In this document: one piece after another, positions 1 through 6,767 of the stretch
Layout: each line of letters begins with the position of its first letter
Position numbering within the stretch: the first letter of the stretch is position 1
Assembly (NCBI GenBank): GCA_021166815.1
Contig: JAJPEO010000003.1
Span: forward strand, 1-10,455
Direction of reading: 5' to 3'
DNA: 10,455 nucleotides
DNA from: Nocardioides sp.
Lineage (GTDB): Bacteria; Actinomycetota; Actinomycetes; Propionibacteriales; Nocardioidaceae
Translations under genes and position numbers: made by a program
The notes under the pieces: generated by a model
Seen by the model: only the letters and a program-made list of their open reading frames with translations
Databases searched by the model: none
Told to the model about the DNA's origin: nothing

Positions 1-404
1 GCCCCCGCCCAGTCGCCGACCGCAGCCAGCAGCGCCAGCGCTGCGGCGATGACCAGGACGGCCACGCGGCTGCGCTCGTCGAGGCCCAGCGGCTGGTCCT
101 GGGTGCCCTCCTCGGGCACGAACAGCCACACCGCGAGGTAGAGCAGCACCCCTGCCCCGCCGAAGAAGGCGCCGATCACGAACGCGACGCGGATGAGGAT
201 CGGGTCGACGTCGAGGTGTCGGGCCAGCCCGCCGGCGACGCCCGCGACGTGGCGGTCGGTGACGCTGCGACGCAGGCGGCCCAGGTCCTTCATCTCCGCG
301 GTCGTCACGCGGGGACCGCCCGCGGGGCCCTGCTGCTCGGGATCGGGTTGCTCAGGACCAGGCTGCTCAGGCCCGGGGGTGGGAGGAGGGGATGCGTTGT
401 CCAT
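1..404 (-). CDS. PspC-domain membrane protein, 3' part outside the window
   Basis: The leftward reading frame starts at the ATG on the minus strand (404-402) and runs off the left edge without a stop, giving the first 134 residues. The N-terminus is proline/glutamine-rich, with three PxPEQ-type repeats (about residues 11-24). From about residue 43 it has a PspC domain: the core LRRSVTDRHVAGVAGGLARH, then DVDPILIRVAFV and a membrane segment ending LYLAVWLFVPEEG. A second hydrophobic segment begins near residue 113. A GGAG stretch lies just upstream of the ATG; an internal ATG at residue 38 is an alternative start that would drop the proline-rich tail. PspC proteins are membrane components of phage-shock/envelope-stress responses. 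It is divergent from a kinase carrying its own PspC domain, so the two are probably co-regulated. The full length and C-terminus cannot be judged. Confidence 0.9.
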   Translation of the reverse strand, partial: MDNASPPPTPGPEQPGPEQPDPEQQGPAGGPRVTTAEMKDLGRLRRSVTDRHVAGVAGGLARHLDVDPILIRVAFVIGAFFGGAGVLLYLAVWLFVPEEGTQDQPLGLDERSRVAVLVIAAALALLAAVGDWAG

Positions 405-449
405 GGCTCCACTCTCGTCTCGTCCGGGCTTGCCCACCATCGGGAACAG

Positions 450-488
450 CCCTGATCCTCCCCGGTCCGGCGCCGGGGCGCCTCAGGG
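450..488. promoter_or_regulatory. Symmetric nested inverted repeat, candidate operator between divergent PspC genes
   Basis: The intergenic DNA contains CCCTGA-N4-CCCCGG-N7-CCGGGG-N4-TCAGGG, exactly symmetric around base 469. Both arm pairs are perfect. It sits in the 143-bp gap between the two divergent starts (404 and 548). Location and symmetry fit a binding site for a dimeric regulator, most simply the NarL/LuxR-type regulator encoded at 1804-2481. That link is inference. Chance symmetry in GC-rich DNA, or a terminator-like hairpin, are the alternatives. Confidence 0.45.
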
Positions 489-532
489 TCGGCTCGGGGT
501 TCGTCCTCATGGTCTCGCGTGCTGGCGCCTGC

Positions 533-538
533 GACGAT
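533..538 (+). promoter_or_regulatory. Possible -10 element for the PspC-kinase operon
   Basis: GACGAT lies 9 nt before the ATG at 548 and would place transcription initiation at or next to the start codon. No clear -35 is visible. A GGGGA stretch (539-543) could instead act as a close ribosome binding site, so a conventional leader with an upstream promoter is also possible. Confidence 0.25.
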
Positions 539-547
539 GGGGACACC

Positions 548-1807
548 ATGACCGAGACCTGGCAACCCCGTCGCGCCTACCGCGACATCACCGCTCCCAT
601 CGCCGGAGGCGTGGCGGGCGGCGTGGCGGCGCACCTGGGCGTGCCCGTGCTGTGGGTGCGCGTGTTCTTCGTCGCCACGGCCCTGCTCGGCGGCCTCGGC
701 ATCATGCTGTACGCCGCCCTGTGGATGTTCCTGCCGGCCGGCGGCTCCTTCGAGGTGAGCGCGCCGGGACTCGAGAGCGCCACCCGCGCGGGCCGGCGTC
801 CCGGGGCCCGGCCGCGCCTGGTCGACGCGGGTCCCGCGCTGGCGCTGGGGGCACTGCTCTTCGGCCTGGTGCTCGGCTTCGAGGGGCTCTTCGGGCAGGG
901 CCTGCTGTTCTGGCCGGTGGTGCTCGGCATCGCCGGCATCACCTTGCTGTGGCGCCAGGCCGACGAGGCCCAGCGCGAGCGCTGGCTGGACTCCAGCGGT
1001 CGGATCGACCCCTTCCGCGCGGTGTTCGGCAACGGGGGATGGGCCTCGTACACCCGCGTGGTCATGGGCCTCGGCCTGATCGTCGGGGCCCTGGCGGTGT
1101 TCGGGTTCGCGGCGGGTCCGGGCACCGTGGCGTTCCCGGTGGTGGTGGCCGGACTGCTCGGTATCCTCGGCCTGGCCATCGTCGTGGGGCCGTGGGCCCT
1201 GCGCCTGGTCAACGACCTGGCGGCAGAGCGGGCGGAGCGGGTCCGCACCCAGGAGCGTGCCGACATGGCCGCCCACCTGCACGACTCGGTGCTCCAGACG
1301 CTGGCGCTCATCCAGCGCAGCTCCGACGACCCGACCACCGTCGCGCGACTGGCCCGCGCGCAGGAGCGCGACCTGCGCCAGTGGCTGTTCGCCTCCGAGG
1401 CCTCCGACGACACGACGCTGGCCGGGGCCCTGGCGACGATGGTCGGCGAGGTCGAGGCCGTGCACCCCGTCGTGGTCGACGTCGTCACCGTGGGCGACTG
1501 CCCGGTGGGGGAGACGCTGCGCCCGCTCGTGCTCGCCACCCGCGAGGCCGTCGTCAACGCCGCCAAGCACGCCGGGGTGCCCCGCGTGGACGTCTACGCC
1601 GAAGTGGGCGCCGAGGGCGTCGACCTGTTCGTCCGCGACCGGGGAGCCGGCTTCGACCCGGCGACCGTGGCCCCCGACCGGCAGGGCGTGCGCCATAGCA
1701 TCGTCGACCGGATGGTGCGCCACGGGGGACGGGCCGAGGTGCGTTCCGCCCCCGGCGAGGGCACCGAGGTGAGACTGCACATGCCACGGCAGGAGGAGAC
1801 CCCATGA
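548..1807 (+). CDS. PspC-domain sensor histidine kinase, NarL-type two-component system
   Basis: This is a 419-residue membrane sensor kinase. An N-terminal PspC domain (about residues 7-65; APIAGGVAGGVAAHLGVPVLWVRVF region) is followed by hydrophobic segments near 95-112, 117-135, 170-189 and 195-215. The cytoplasmic kinase follows: H-box AAHLHDSVLQTL with likely phospho-acceptor His245, N-box REAVVNAAKH with Asn338, and ATP-binding loop DRGAGFD (364-370). The G2 region GVRHSIVDRMVRHGG replaces the usual GLGL motif, as I recall for other PspC-fused kinases. The frame is open upstream to 392, but those 52 residues are not PspC-like, so the ATG at 548 is chosen. The stop overlaps the regulator's start (ATGA), implying translational coupling. 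It probably senses an envelope signal; the signal itself is unknown. Confidence 0.9.
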   Translation: MTETWQPRRAYRDITAPIAGGVAGGVAAHLGVPVLWVRVFFVATALLGGLGIMLYAALWMFLPAGGSFEVSAPGLESATRAGRRPGARPRLVDAGPALALGALLFGLVLGFEGLFGQGLLFWPVVLGIAGITLLWRQADEAQRERWLDSSGRIDPFRAVFGNGGWASYTRVVMGLGLIVGALAVFGFAAGPGTVAFPVVVAGLLGILGLAIVVGPWALRLVNDLAAERAERVRTQERADMAAHLHDSVLQTLALIQRSSDDPTTVARLARAQERDLRQWLFASEASDDTTLAGALATMVGEVEAVHPVVVDVVTVGDCPVGETLRPLVLATREAVVNAAKHAGVPRVDVYAEVGAEGVDLFVRDRGAGFDPATVAPDRQGVRHSIVDRMVRHGGRAEVRSAPGEGTEVRLHMPRQEETP

Positions 1808-2481
1808 CCACGCTCGACCCCAGGCCCGACCCCACCCGCCCCGTGCGTGTGGTGCTGGTCGACGACCACGCGATGTTCCGGGCCGGGGTGCGCGCCGAGC
1901 TGACCGCCGCGGGCGCCGGCGTGATCGAGATCGTCGGCGAGGCCGGCGACGCCGACGAGGGCGTACGCGTCGTCCACCAGGAGCAGCCCGACGTGGTGCT
2001 CCTCGACGTCCACCTGCCAGGTGGCGGCGGGGTCGAGGTGATGCGGCGCCAGCCGTGCCACGACACCCGCTACCTCGCCCTCTCGGTCTCCGACGCGGCT
2101 GAGGACGTCATCGGCACCATCCGCGGCGGCGCGCGTGGCTACGTCACCAAGACCATCACCGGCCCCGAGCTGGTCGACGCGATCGTGCGCGTCGCCGGTG
2201 GGGACGCGGTCTTCTCGCCACGCCTGGCCGGGTTCGTCCTCGACGCCTTCGCCGGGTCGATCGAGGTCGCCAGCGTCGACGAGGACCTCGACCGCCTCAC
2301 CGAGCGCGAGCGTGAGGTGATGCGCCTGATCGCGCGCGGGTACGCGTACAAGGAGGTCGCCCGCGAGCTCTTCATCTCCGTCAAGACCGTCGAGACCCAC
2401 ATGACCTCGGTGCTGCGCAAGCTCCAGCTCTCCTCGCGCCACGAGCTGACCCGCTGGGCTTCGGACCGCCGCCTCCTCTGA
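1804..2481 (+). CDS. NarL/LuxR-family response regulator, partner of the PspC kinase
   Basis: This 225-residue protein has a receiver domain and a C-terminal LuxR helix-turn-helix. Receiver landmarks are the acidic pair Asp20-Asp21 (VLVDDH), phospho-acceptor Asp68 (VVLLDVHLPGGGG), Ser94 in the Thr/Ser switch position, and Lys116 (GYVTKTI). The HTH covers roughly 163-220 and starts with LTEREREVMRLIARG; the recognition helix region is FISVKTVETHMTSVLRKL. It overlaps the kinase gene by 4 bp (ATGA) and is almost certainly its cognate regulator. Likely targets, by inference, are its own operon and the divergent PspC gene, with the inverted repeat at 450-488 as candidate site. Nothing is missing from either domain. 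A 74-bp palindromic element begins 39 nt after its stop. Confidence 0.93.
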   Translation: MTTLDPRPDPTRPVRVVLVDDHAMFRAGVRAELTAAGAGVIEIVGEAGDADEGVRVVHQEQPDVVLLDVHLPGGGGVEVMRRQPCHDTRYLALSVSDAAEDVIGTIRGGARGYVTKTITGPELVDAIVRVAGGDAVFSPRLAGFVLDAFAGSIEVASVDEDLDRLTEREREVMRLIARGYAYKEVARELFISVKTVETHMTSVLRKLQLSSRHELTRWASDRRLL

Positions 2482-2520
2482 GCGCCCGCCGCCCGCCCTT
2501 TCCGTCCCTCCGTCTTTCAC

Positions 2521-2594
2521 CATGTAACCGGTAGTTAGGTGCACTGCCCGTCGCGCATTCGCGCCGTCCAGTGCGACCAACTGCCGGTTACATG
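2521..2594. repeat. 74-bp imperfect palindromic element, copy 1
   Basis: The element begins CATGTAACCGGTAGTT and ends AACTGCCGGTTACATG, so its 16-nt arms are inverted repeats with one mismatch (T12 opposite G63, a G-U pair in RNA). Inside are a GCAC/GTGC 4-bp stem and a central CG-rich near-palindrome. It matches copy 2 (4143-4216) at 65 of 74 positions with no gaps and in the same orientation. The core is degenerate: T31/C44, C36/T39 and C28/T47 fail to pair. It fills part of the 234-bp gap between the response regulator and the AbiEi-like gene. I see no target-site duplication outside the CATG ends and no open reading frame of its own. The 121 bp after it holds only a possible -10. Confidence 0.9.
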
Positions 2595-2702
2595 AGGGAG
2601 GTGGCGTTGTCCGGGCGGGCCAGGAGTCGTCCACAGGTCGCCCACGCGCCCGTCGTCCCCAGGCGCAAGAGGCCGTACGTCGCACCTGGGCGATCGGCGC
2701 AC

Positions 2703-2708
2703 GAGCAT
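2703..2708 (+). promoter_or_regulatory. Possible -10 element of the AbiEi-like gene
   Basis: GAGCAT lies 7 nt before the GTG start at 2716. No Shine-Dalgarno-like stretch is visible there, which fits a leaderless transcript. There is no recognisable -35, so this is weak on its own; it gains some support from the same layout at neighbouring genes. Confidence 0.25.
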
Positions 2709-2715
2709 CGCCGGC

Positions 2716-3735
2716 GTGGACCAACGGACGATCGGGCTCCTCGCGGCCCAGGACGGCGTGGCCACCAGGCGGCAGCTCCTCGCCGCAGGCCTGGAGGCAC
2801 GACACCTTGCGCGCCTGCTGGCCGGTGGCGACCTGCGCCAGGTGCGTCACGGTGTCTACTGTGCCGGGACCACCTGGGAGCAGGCCGTCCACTGGCACGA
2901 GAGGCAGGCGCTGGTGGACCGGGCTGCCTCGCTGTGGACGACCCGACCCCACGTCCTGAGCCACGACTCGGCGGCGTTGCGGCTGGGCATGCAGGTCCTC
3001 GAGCAGGACGGCCGCACCCACCTCACCCACCGCGGCCGCCGCGGCACCCACACCAGGTCGGGCATCACCCATCACCACGCCCGCTACGAGGACGACGACC
3101 TCTCGCGCGACGGCACGCACCTCCTTGCGGCCCGTACGGCCCTCGACATCGCCCGCGAGCACGGGGTGCGGGCCGGCACGGTGGCGGTCGACTCGGCGCT
3201 GCGGATCGGAGCGACGTACGCCGACCTCCACCGGGTGGTGGCCGGCATGCACCACTGGCCGGGGTGCCGGGCCGCGAGGTCGGCGATCGAGCTGAGCGAC
3301 CCCGACACCGACTCGATCGGCGAGACGCTGGCCAGGGAGCTCGTCGAGGAGCTGGGCCACGGCAGGCCGCGGACCCAGTTCGGCCTGGCTGCCGACGGGC
3401 GGGTCGCCTGGTGCGACCTGGTGCTGGGGAGGCACGCGTTCGAGTTCAGCGGGAAGCTGAAGTTCCAGGCCGTGGTGGAGGGTGGCGTCGCCGCGGACCC
3501 GGCCGCCGCGCTGCTCGAGGAGAAGAAGCGGCAGGACTGGCTCACCGGCTTCAAGCTGGGGGTGTCGGGGATCTTCTGGGAGGACTTCTGGGGAGCCCGG
3601 CGTGACGTGGCCCGCGAGCGGTTGCGTCGCGAGTACCTCCACACCGTCGAGCGCTTCGGGACCGACCGGTCCGACCTGGTCCAGTTCCATCCGCGGACCC
3701 CGCGCAAGCGCCCGACCGCCCCCGATGCCGCGTGA
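2716..3735 (+). CDS. Orphan AbiEi-type HTH protein with PD-(D/E)XK-like C-terminal region
   Basis: This 339-residue protein starts at GTG. Residues 4-50 resemble the winged-helix domain of AbiEi-family antitoxins (IGLLAAQDGVATRRQLLAAG, then LRQVRHGVYCA). The middle (about 60-190) is the linker region usual in actinobacterial members. The C-terminus has features of the Vsr/DUF559-like nuclease fold: SxxE at 200-203, Asp234 in CDLVL, and E243-FSG-K247, giving a plausible D-x8-E-xxx-K arrangement. AbiEi proteins normally repress an AbiEii nucleotidyltransferase toxin gene; no such partner is next to it, so it is an orphan. Actinobacteria often carry several such orphans of unknown role. The gene and its downstream neighbour are bracketed by the two 74-bp palindromes. 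Catalytic activity is not shown by the sequence. Confidence 0.8.
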   Translation: MDQRTIGLLAAQDGVATRRQLLAAGLEARHLARLLAGGDLRQVRHGVYCAGTTWEQAVHWHERQALVDRAASLWTTRPHVLSHDSAALRLGMQVLEQDGRTHLTHRGRRGTHTRSGITHHHARYEDDDLSRDGTHLLAARTALDIAREHGVRAGTVAVDSALRIGATYADLHRVVAGMHHWPGCRAARSAIELSDPDTDSIGETLARELVEELGHGRPRTQFGLAADGRVAWCDLVLGRHAFEFSGKLKFQAVVEGGVAADPAAALLEEKKRQDWLTGFKLGVSGIFWEDFWGARRDVARERLRREYLHTVERFGTDRSDLVQFHPRTPRKRPTAPDAA

Positions 3736-3760
3736 TTCCGAGGTAGTTGCCTGATCAACC

Positions 3761-3766
3761 TAGACT
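3761..3766 (+). promoter_or_regulatory. Likely -10 element for a leaderless small membrane protein gene
   Basis: TAGACT fits the actinobacterial TANNNT -10 pattern and lies 7 nt before the ATG at 3774, so transcription should start at or next to the ATG. No ribosome binding site is visible before the ATG. TTGCCT at 3747-3752 is too close to be its -35. Confidence 0.5.
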
Positions 3767-3773
3767 CCGCGGC

Positions 3774-4127
3774 ATGGAGACCCTGCGCCTCGTCCTTCTC
3801 TTCCTGCACATCCTCGGCTTCGCCTCCCTCCTCGGTGGACTCCTCGTCCAGGTGCGCGAGCCCGAGAAGCGCGTCAACGCCGCCATGCGCGACGGTGCCG
3901 GCCTGGCCTTCGTCGCCGGCATCCTGCTGGTGGGCGTGCTGGAGGCCATCGACGAGCCCAACCACATGAAGATCGGCGTGAAGTTCGTCATCAGCCTGGT
4001 GATCCTGGTGCTGGTGATGGCCAACATGCGCAAGCCCTCCATCCCGCAGGGCCTCTACTACGGCGTGCTCGGGCTCACGCTCGTCAACATCGGCGTTGCC
4101 GTGTTCTGGGCCTCTGCCCACGCCTGA
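3774..4127 (+). CDS. Small integral membrane protein, function unknown
   Basis: This 117-residue protein is mostly hydrophobic, with four likely membrane helices at about residues 4-25, 43-60, 68-84 and 93-113. The loop between the first two (VREPEKRVNAAMRDG) is charged, and EPNHMKIGVK follows helix 2. It resembles small uncharacterised actinobacterial membrane proteins; I know no assigned function and none is proposed. The ATG at 3774 is preferred over an in-frame TTG at 3747, because the membrane segment begins right after the ATG and a -10 hexamer lies just upstream. It is 38 bp after the AbiEi-like gene but probably has its own promoter. Its stop lies 15 nt before the second 74-bp palindrome, which could act as the transcript's 3' structure. 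Confidence 0.75.
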   Translation: METLRLVLLFLHILGFASLLGGLLVQVREPEKRVNAAMRDGAGLAFVAGILLVGVLEAIDEPNHMKIGVKFVISLVILVLVMANMRKPSIPQGLYYGVLGLTLVNIGVAVFWASAHA

Positions 4128-4142
4128 TCCCTGTCCCCACGT

Positions 4143-4216
4143 CATGTAACCGGCAGTTGAGTGCACCTCCCGGCGCGAATTCGCGCCGGCCAGTGCCACC
4201 AACTGCCGGTTACATG
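4143..4216. repeat. 74-bp palindromic element, copy 2 (better-preserved copy)
   Basis: The ends are CATGTAACCGGCAGTT and AACTGCCGGTTACATG, a perfect 16-bp inverted repeat (17 bp with G17-C58). The centre, CCGGCGCGAATTCGCGCCGG, is a perfect 20-nt palindrome. Between them a GCAC/GTGC 4-bp stem is flanked by 3x3 mismatched bases on each side, so the folded element has three stacked stems with symmetric internal loops. It lies between the small membrane protein gene and pcrA, ending 41 nt before the putative pcrA -10. There is no T-run, so it is not a classical intrinsic terminator, though it could still block or stabilise transcripts. No transposase is encoded nearby. Confidence 0.92.
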
Positions 4217-4257
4217 TTCAGGAGGGGAGAGGTGCTCGCGGTGTCGGTGTGGCGACG

Positions 4258-4263
4258 TAGGGT
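4258..4263 (+). promoter_or_regulatory. Likely -10 element for leaderless pcrA
   Basis: TAGGGT matches TANNNT and ends 9 nt before the ATG at 4273, placing the transcript start essentially at the ATG. The only purine-rich bases before the ATG abut it directly and are too close to act as a Shine-Dalgarno. No clear -35 is visible. Confidence 0.5.
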
Positions 4264-4272
4264 TGCCGCAGG

Positions 4273-6690
4273 ATGAGCACCCCTCTTTTCGACATGCCCG
4301 ACGCTCCGACCGACGCCCCGCACGGGGGCCGTACGACGCCGCGTGGCCCCACCGCCGAGCAGCTGCTCGAGGGCCTCAACGAGCCCCAGCGCGCTGCCGT
4401 GACCCATGCCGGCCCGCCGTTGCTCGTCGTGGCTGGCGCCGGGTCGGGCAAGACCCGGGTGCTGACGCGCCGCATCGCCTGGCTGCTCACCGAGCGCAAG
4501 GCCCACCCCGGCTCGATCCTGGCGATCACCTTCACCAACAAGGCCGCGGCCGAGATGAGGGAACGCGTCGAGGACCTGGTCGGCAAGCGGGCCCGCATCA
4601 TGTGGGTCAGCACCTTCCACTCCGCGTGCGTGCGCATCCTGCGCAAGGAGATCGCGGTGCTGGGCTACAAGTCCAACTTCTCGATCTACGACGCCGCCGA
4701 CTCCAAGCGGCTGATGACCCTCGTGCTGCGCGACCTCGAGCTGGACCCCAAGCGCTACCAGCCCGGGGCGGTCCTCAACTGGGTCTCCGACCAGAAGAAC
4801 GAGCTGCGCGACCCCGACGACGCGGCCAAGGACACCCGCAACGCGTTCGAGGAGGCCTACGCCACGGCCTACCGCCACTACCAGCGGCGCCTGCGCGAGG
4901 CCAACGCTCTCGACTTCGACGACCTCATCATGATGACGGTCCACCTCTTCCAGGCCCACCCCGACATCCGCGAGAACTACCGCCGTCGCTTCCGGCACGT
5001 CCTGGTCGACGAGTACCAGGACACCAACCACGCCCAGTACAGCCTCATCCACCAGCTCTGCGGCCAGCAGATGGAGGAGTCCGGTGCGCAGGAGGTCGAG
5101 CCGAGCGAGCTGATGGTCGTCGGCGACGCCGACCAGTCGATCTACGCGTTCCGGGGCGCCGACATCCGCAACATCCTCGACTTCGAGCAGGACTTTCCCG
5201 ACGCGCGCACGATCCTGCTGGAGCAGAACTACCGGTCCACCCAGACGATCCTCAACGCCGCCAACGCCGTGATCGGCAACAACACCGGCCGCAAGCCCAA
5301 GCGCCTGTGGACCGACGCCGGCGAGGGCGAGCGGATCGTGGGCTACGTCGCCGACGACGAGCACGACGAGGCGCGGTTCGTCAGCGAGGAGATCGACAGC
5401 CTCGTCGACAAGGCGGGCGTGCGTCCCGCCGACGTCGCGGTCTTCTACCGCACCAACGCCCAGTCGCGCGTCTTCGAGGAGGTGTTCATCCGCACCGGCC
5501 AGCCGTACAAGGTCGTCGGCGGAGTGCGCTTCTACGAGCGCCGCGAGGTGCGCGACGCCCTCGCCTACCTGCGCATGCTGGCCAACACCGCCGACGAGAT
5601 CTCGCTGCGGCGGGTGCTCAACACCCCCAAGCGCGGCATCGGCGAGCGCGCCGAGGCGTGCATCTCGGCGTACGCCGAGCGTGAGCGGATCACCTTCTGG
5701 GAGGCGCTGACCCGCGCCGACGAGGCGCCGGGCCTGGCCACGCGCAGCCTCAACAACATCCAGGCCTTCGTCGCGATGGTCCAGGAGCTGCAGTCGATGG
5801 TCGAGGCCGACGAGCGGCCGGACGTGATCCTCGAGACCGTGCTCGAGCGCTCCGGCTACCTCGCCTCGCTCGAGGCCAGCGACGACCCCCAGGACGAGAC
5901 CCGGGTGGAGAACCTCGCCGAGCTCGTCGCGGTCGCGCGCGAGTTCGCGGAGGACCCGCAGGCCGGTCCCAGCGCCGACCCCGCGGAGGTGGAGGCAGGC
6001 CTGGTCACCCCTGGGCTGGGCGACTTCCTCGAGCGGGTCGCCCTCGTGGCCGACGCCGACCAGATCCCCGACACCCCCGACGGCGACGACTCCGGCGTGG
6101 TCACGCTGATGACGCTCCACACCGCCAAGGGCCTGGAGTTCCCGGTCGTGTTCCTCACCGGCATGGAGGACGGCGTGTTCCCCCACCAGCGCTCGCTGGG
6201 CGACCGCCCCGAGCTGGAGGAGGAACGGCGCCTGGCCTACGTCGGCCTGACTCGCGCCCAGCAGCGCCTCCACGTGTCGCGCGCGATGGTGCGCTCGGCG
6301 TTCGGTGCGCCCTCCCACAACCCCGCGAGCCGGTTCCTCGACGAGCTGCCGGTCGACCTCGTCGACTGGCGCCGTACCGCCGGCGCCCAGACCCGCTGGG
6401 GTCGCCCCGACCTCGCCGCAGGCTCCCCGGCCCGGCTCGGTACGCCGACCGCGGCGGGACGGCGCAACTTCACCTCTGCCGCCGTGCGCGCCGACGCCGC
6501 CGCCAAGGCCAAGCCGTCGCGTCCCATCCCGAGCCTGGCGCCCGGCGACCGGGTGCTGCACGACTCCTTCGGCATGGGCACCGTCGTGGCGGTCGAGGGA
6601 GTGGCCGAGAAGTCGGTGGCGTCCATCGACTTCGGCTCAGAGGGCGTCAAGCGCCTGCTGCTGCGCTACGCGCCGGTGGAGAAGCTGTAG
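4273..6690 (+). CDS. pcrA: ATP-dependent DNA helicase PcrA (UvrD/Rep superfamily 1)
   Basis: This 805-residue SF1A helicase is full length and intact. It has the Q-motif LNEPQR (35-40), Walker A AGAGSGKT (54-61), motif Ia TFTNKAAAEM, motif II VDEYQDTN (245-252), motif III VGDADQSIYAFRGAD (283-297), motif IV LEQNYRS (316-322), motif V TLHTAKGLEFPVV (about 615-627) and motif VI RRLAYVGLTRAQ (about 651-662). The C-terminus (from about 750, LAPGDRVLHDSFGMGTVVAVEG) is the Tudor-like domain that contacts RNA polymerase in PcrA/UvrD proteins. It unwinds DNA 3'-5' in nucleotide excision repair and in clearing replication/transcription conflicts; the mycobacterial counterpart is called UvrD1. The start at 4273 fits the family and a nearby -10. 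The gene converges on the M23 peptidase gene 77 bp downstream. Confidence 0.97.
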   Translation: MSTPLFDMPDAPTDAPHGGRTTPRGPTAEQLLEGLNEPQRAAVTHAGPPLLVVAGAGSGKTRVLTRRIAWLLTERKAHPGSILAITFTNKAAAEMRERVEDLVGKRARIMWVSTFHSACVRILRKEIAVLGYKSNFSIYDAADSKRLMTLVLRDLELDPKRYQPGAVLNWVSDQKNELRDPDDAAKDTRNAFEEAYATAYRHYQRRLREANALDFDDLIMMTVHLFQAHPDIRENYRRRFRHVLVDEYQDTNHAQYSLIHQLCGQQMEESGAQEVEPSELMVVGDADQSIYAFRGADIRNILDFEQDFPDARTILLEQNYRSTQTILNAANAVIGNNTGRKPKRLWTDAGEGERIVGYVADDEHDEARFVSEEIDSLVDKAGVRPADVAVFYRTNAQSRVFEEVFIRTGQPYKVVGGVRFYERREVRDALAYLRMLANTADEISLRRVLNTPKRGIGERAEACISAYAERERITFWEALTRADEAPGLATRSLNNIQAFVAMVQELQSMVEADERPDVILETVLERSGYLASLEASDDPQDETRVENLAELVAVAREFAEDPQAGPSADPAEVEAGLVTPGLGDFLERVALVADADQIPDTPDGDDSGVVTLMTLHTAKGLEFPVVFLTGMEDGVFPHQRSLGDRPELEEERRLAYVGLTRAQQRLHVSRAMVRSAFGAPSHNPASRFLDELPVDLVDWRRTAGAQTRWGRPDLAAGSPARLGTPTAAGRRNFTSAAVRADAAAKAKPSRPIPSLAPGDRVLHDSFGMGTVVAVEGVAEKSVASIDFGSEGVKRLLLRYAPVEKL

Positions 6691-6724
6691 CGCGCCTGCC
6701 GGGCCGTCGCTGGCCGAGGTGTGA

Positions 6725-6739
6725 AGGCGCGCAGCGCCT
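6725..6739. terminator. Short hairpin in the convergent pcrA / M23 gap, possible terminator
   Basis: AGGCGC-GCA-GCGCCT forms a perfect 6-bp stem with a 3-nt loop, in the 77-bp gap between the stops of two convergent genes. There is no T-run on either side, which is common for high-GC actinobacteria but leaves termination unproven. A second weaker stem (ACCGG 6750-6754 with CCGGT 6764-6768) overlaps the M23 stop. Confidence 0.4.
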
Positions 6740-6767
6740 GAGCCTCGAAACCGGTCGGGGGCTCCGG

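Noticed and set aside
392..547. 52-residue N-terminal extension of the PspC kinase
   Set aside because: The extension has no family resemblance, covers the inverted repeat and promoter region, and the PspC domain starts right after the ATG at 548.
2521..2594. CRISPR repeat or intrinsic terminator interpretation of the 74-bp palindrome
   Set aside because: The copies are 1.6 kb apart with genes between and no spacer periodicity, and no T-run follows the hairpin.
1594..3690. 698-residue leftward open frame across the response regulator, repeat 1 and the AbiEi-like gene
   Set aside because: It overlaps well-supported genes on the other strand and includes the palindrome as pseudo-coding sequence; composition is that of a shadow frame.
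4210..6561. 783-residue open frame antisense to pcrA
   Set aside because: Same cause: a stop-free shadow frame of an intact, highly conserved helicase gene. No ribosome site or domain supports it.
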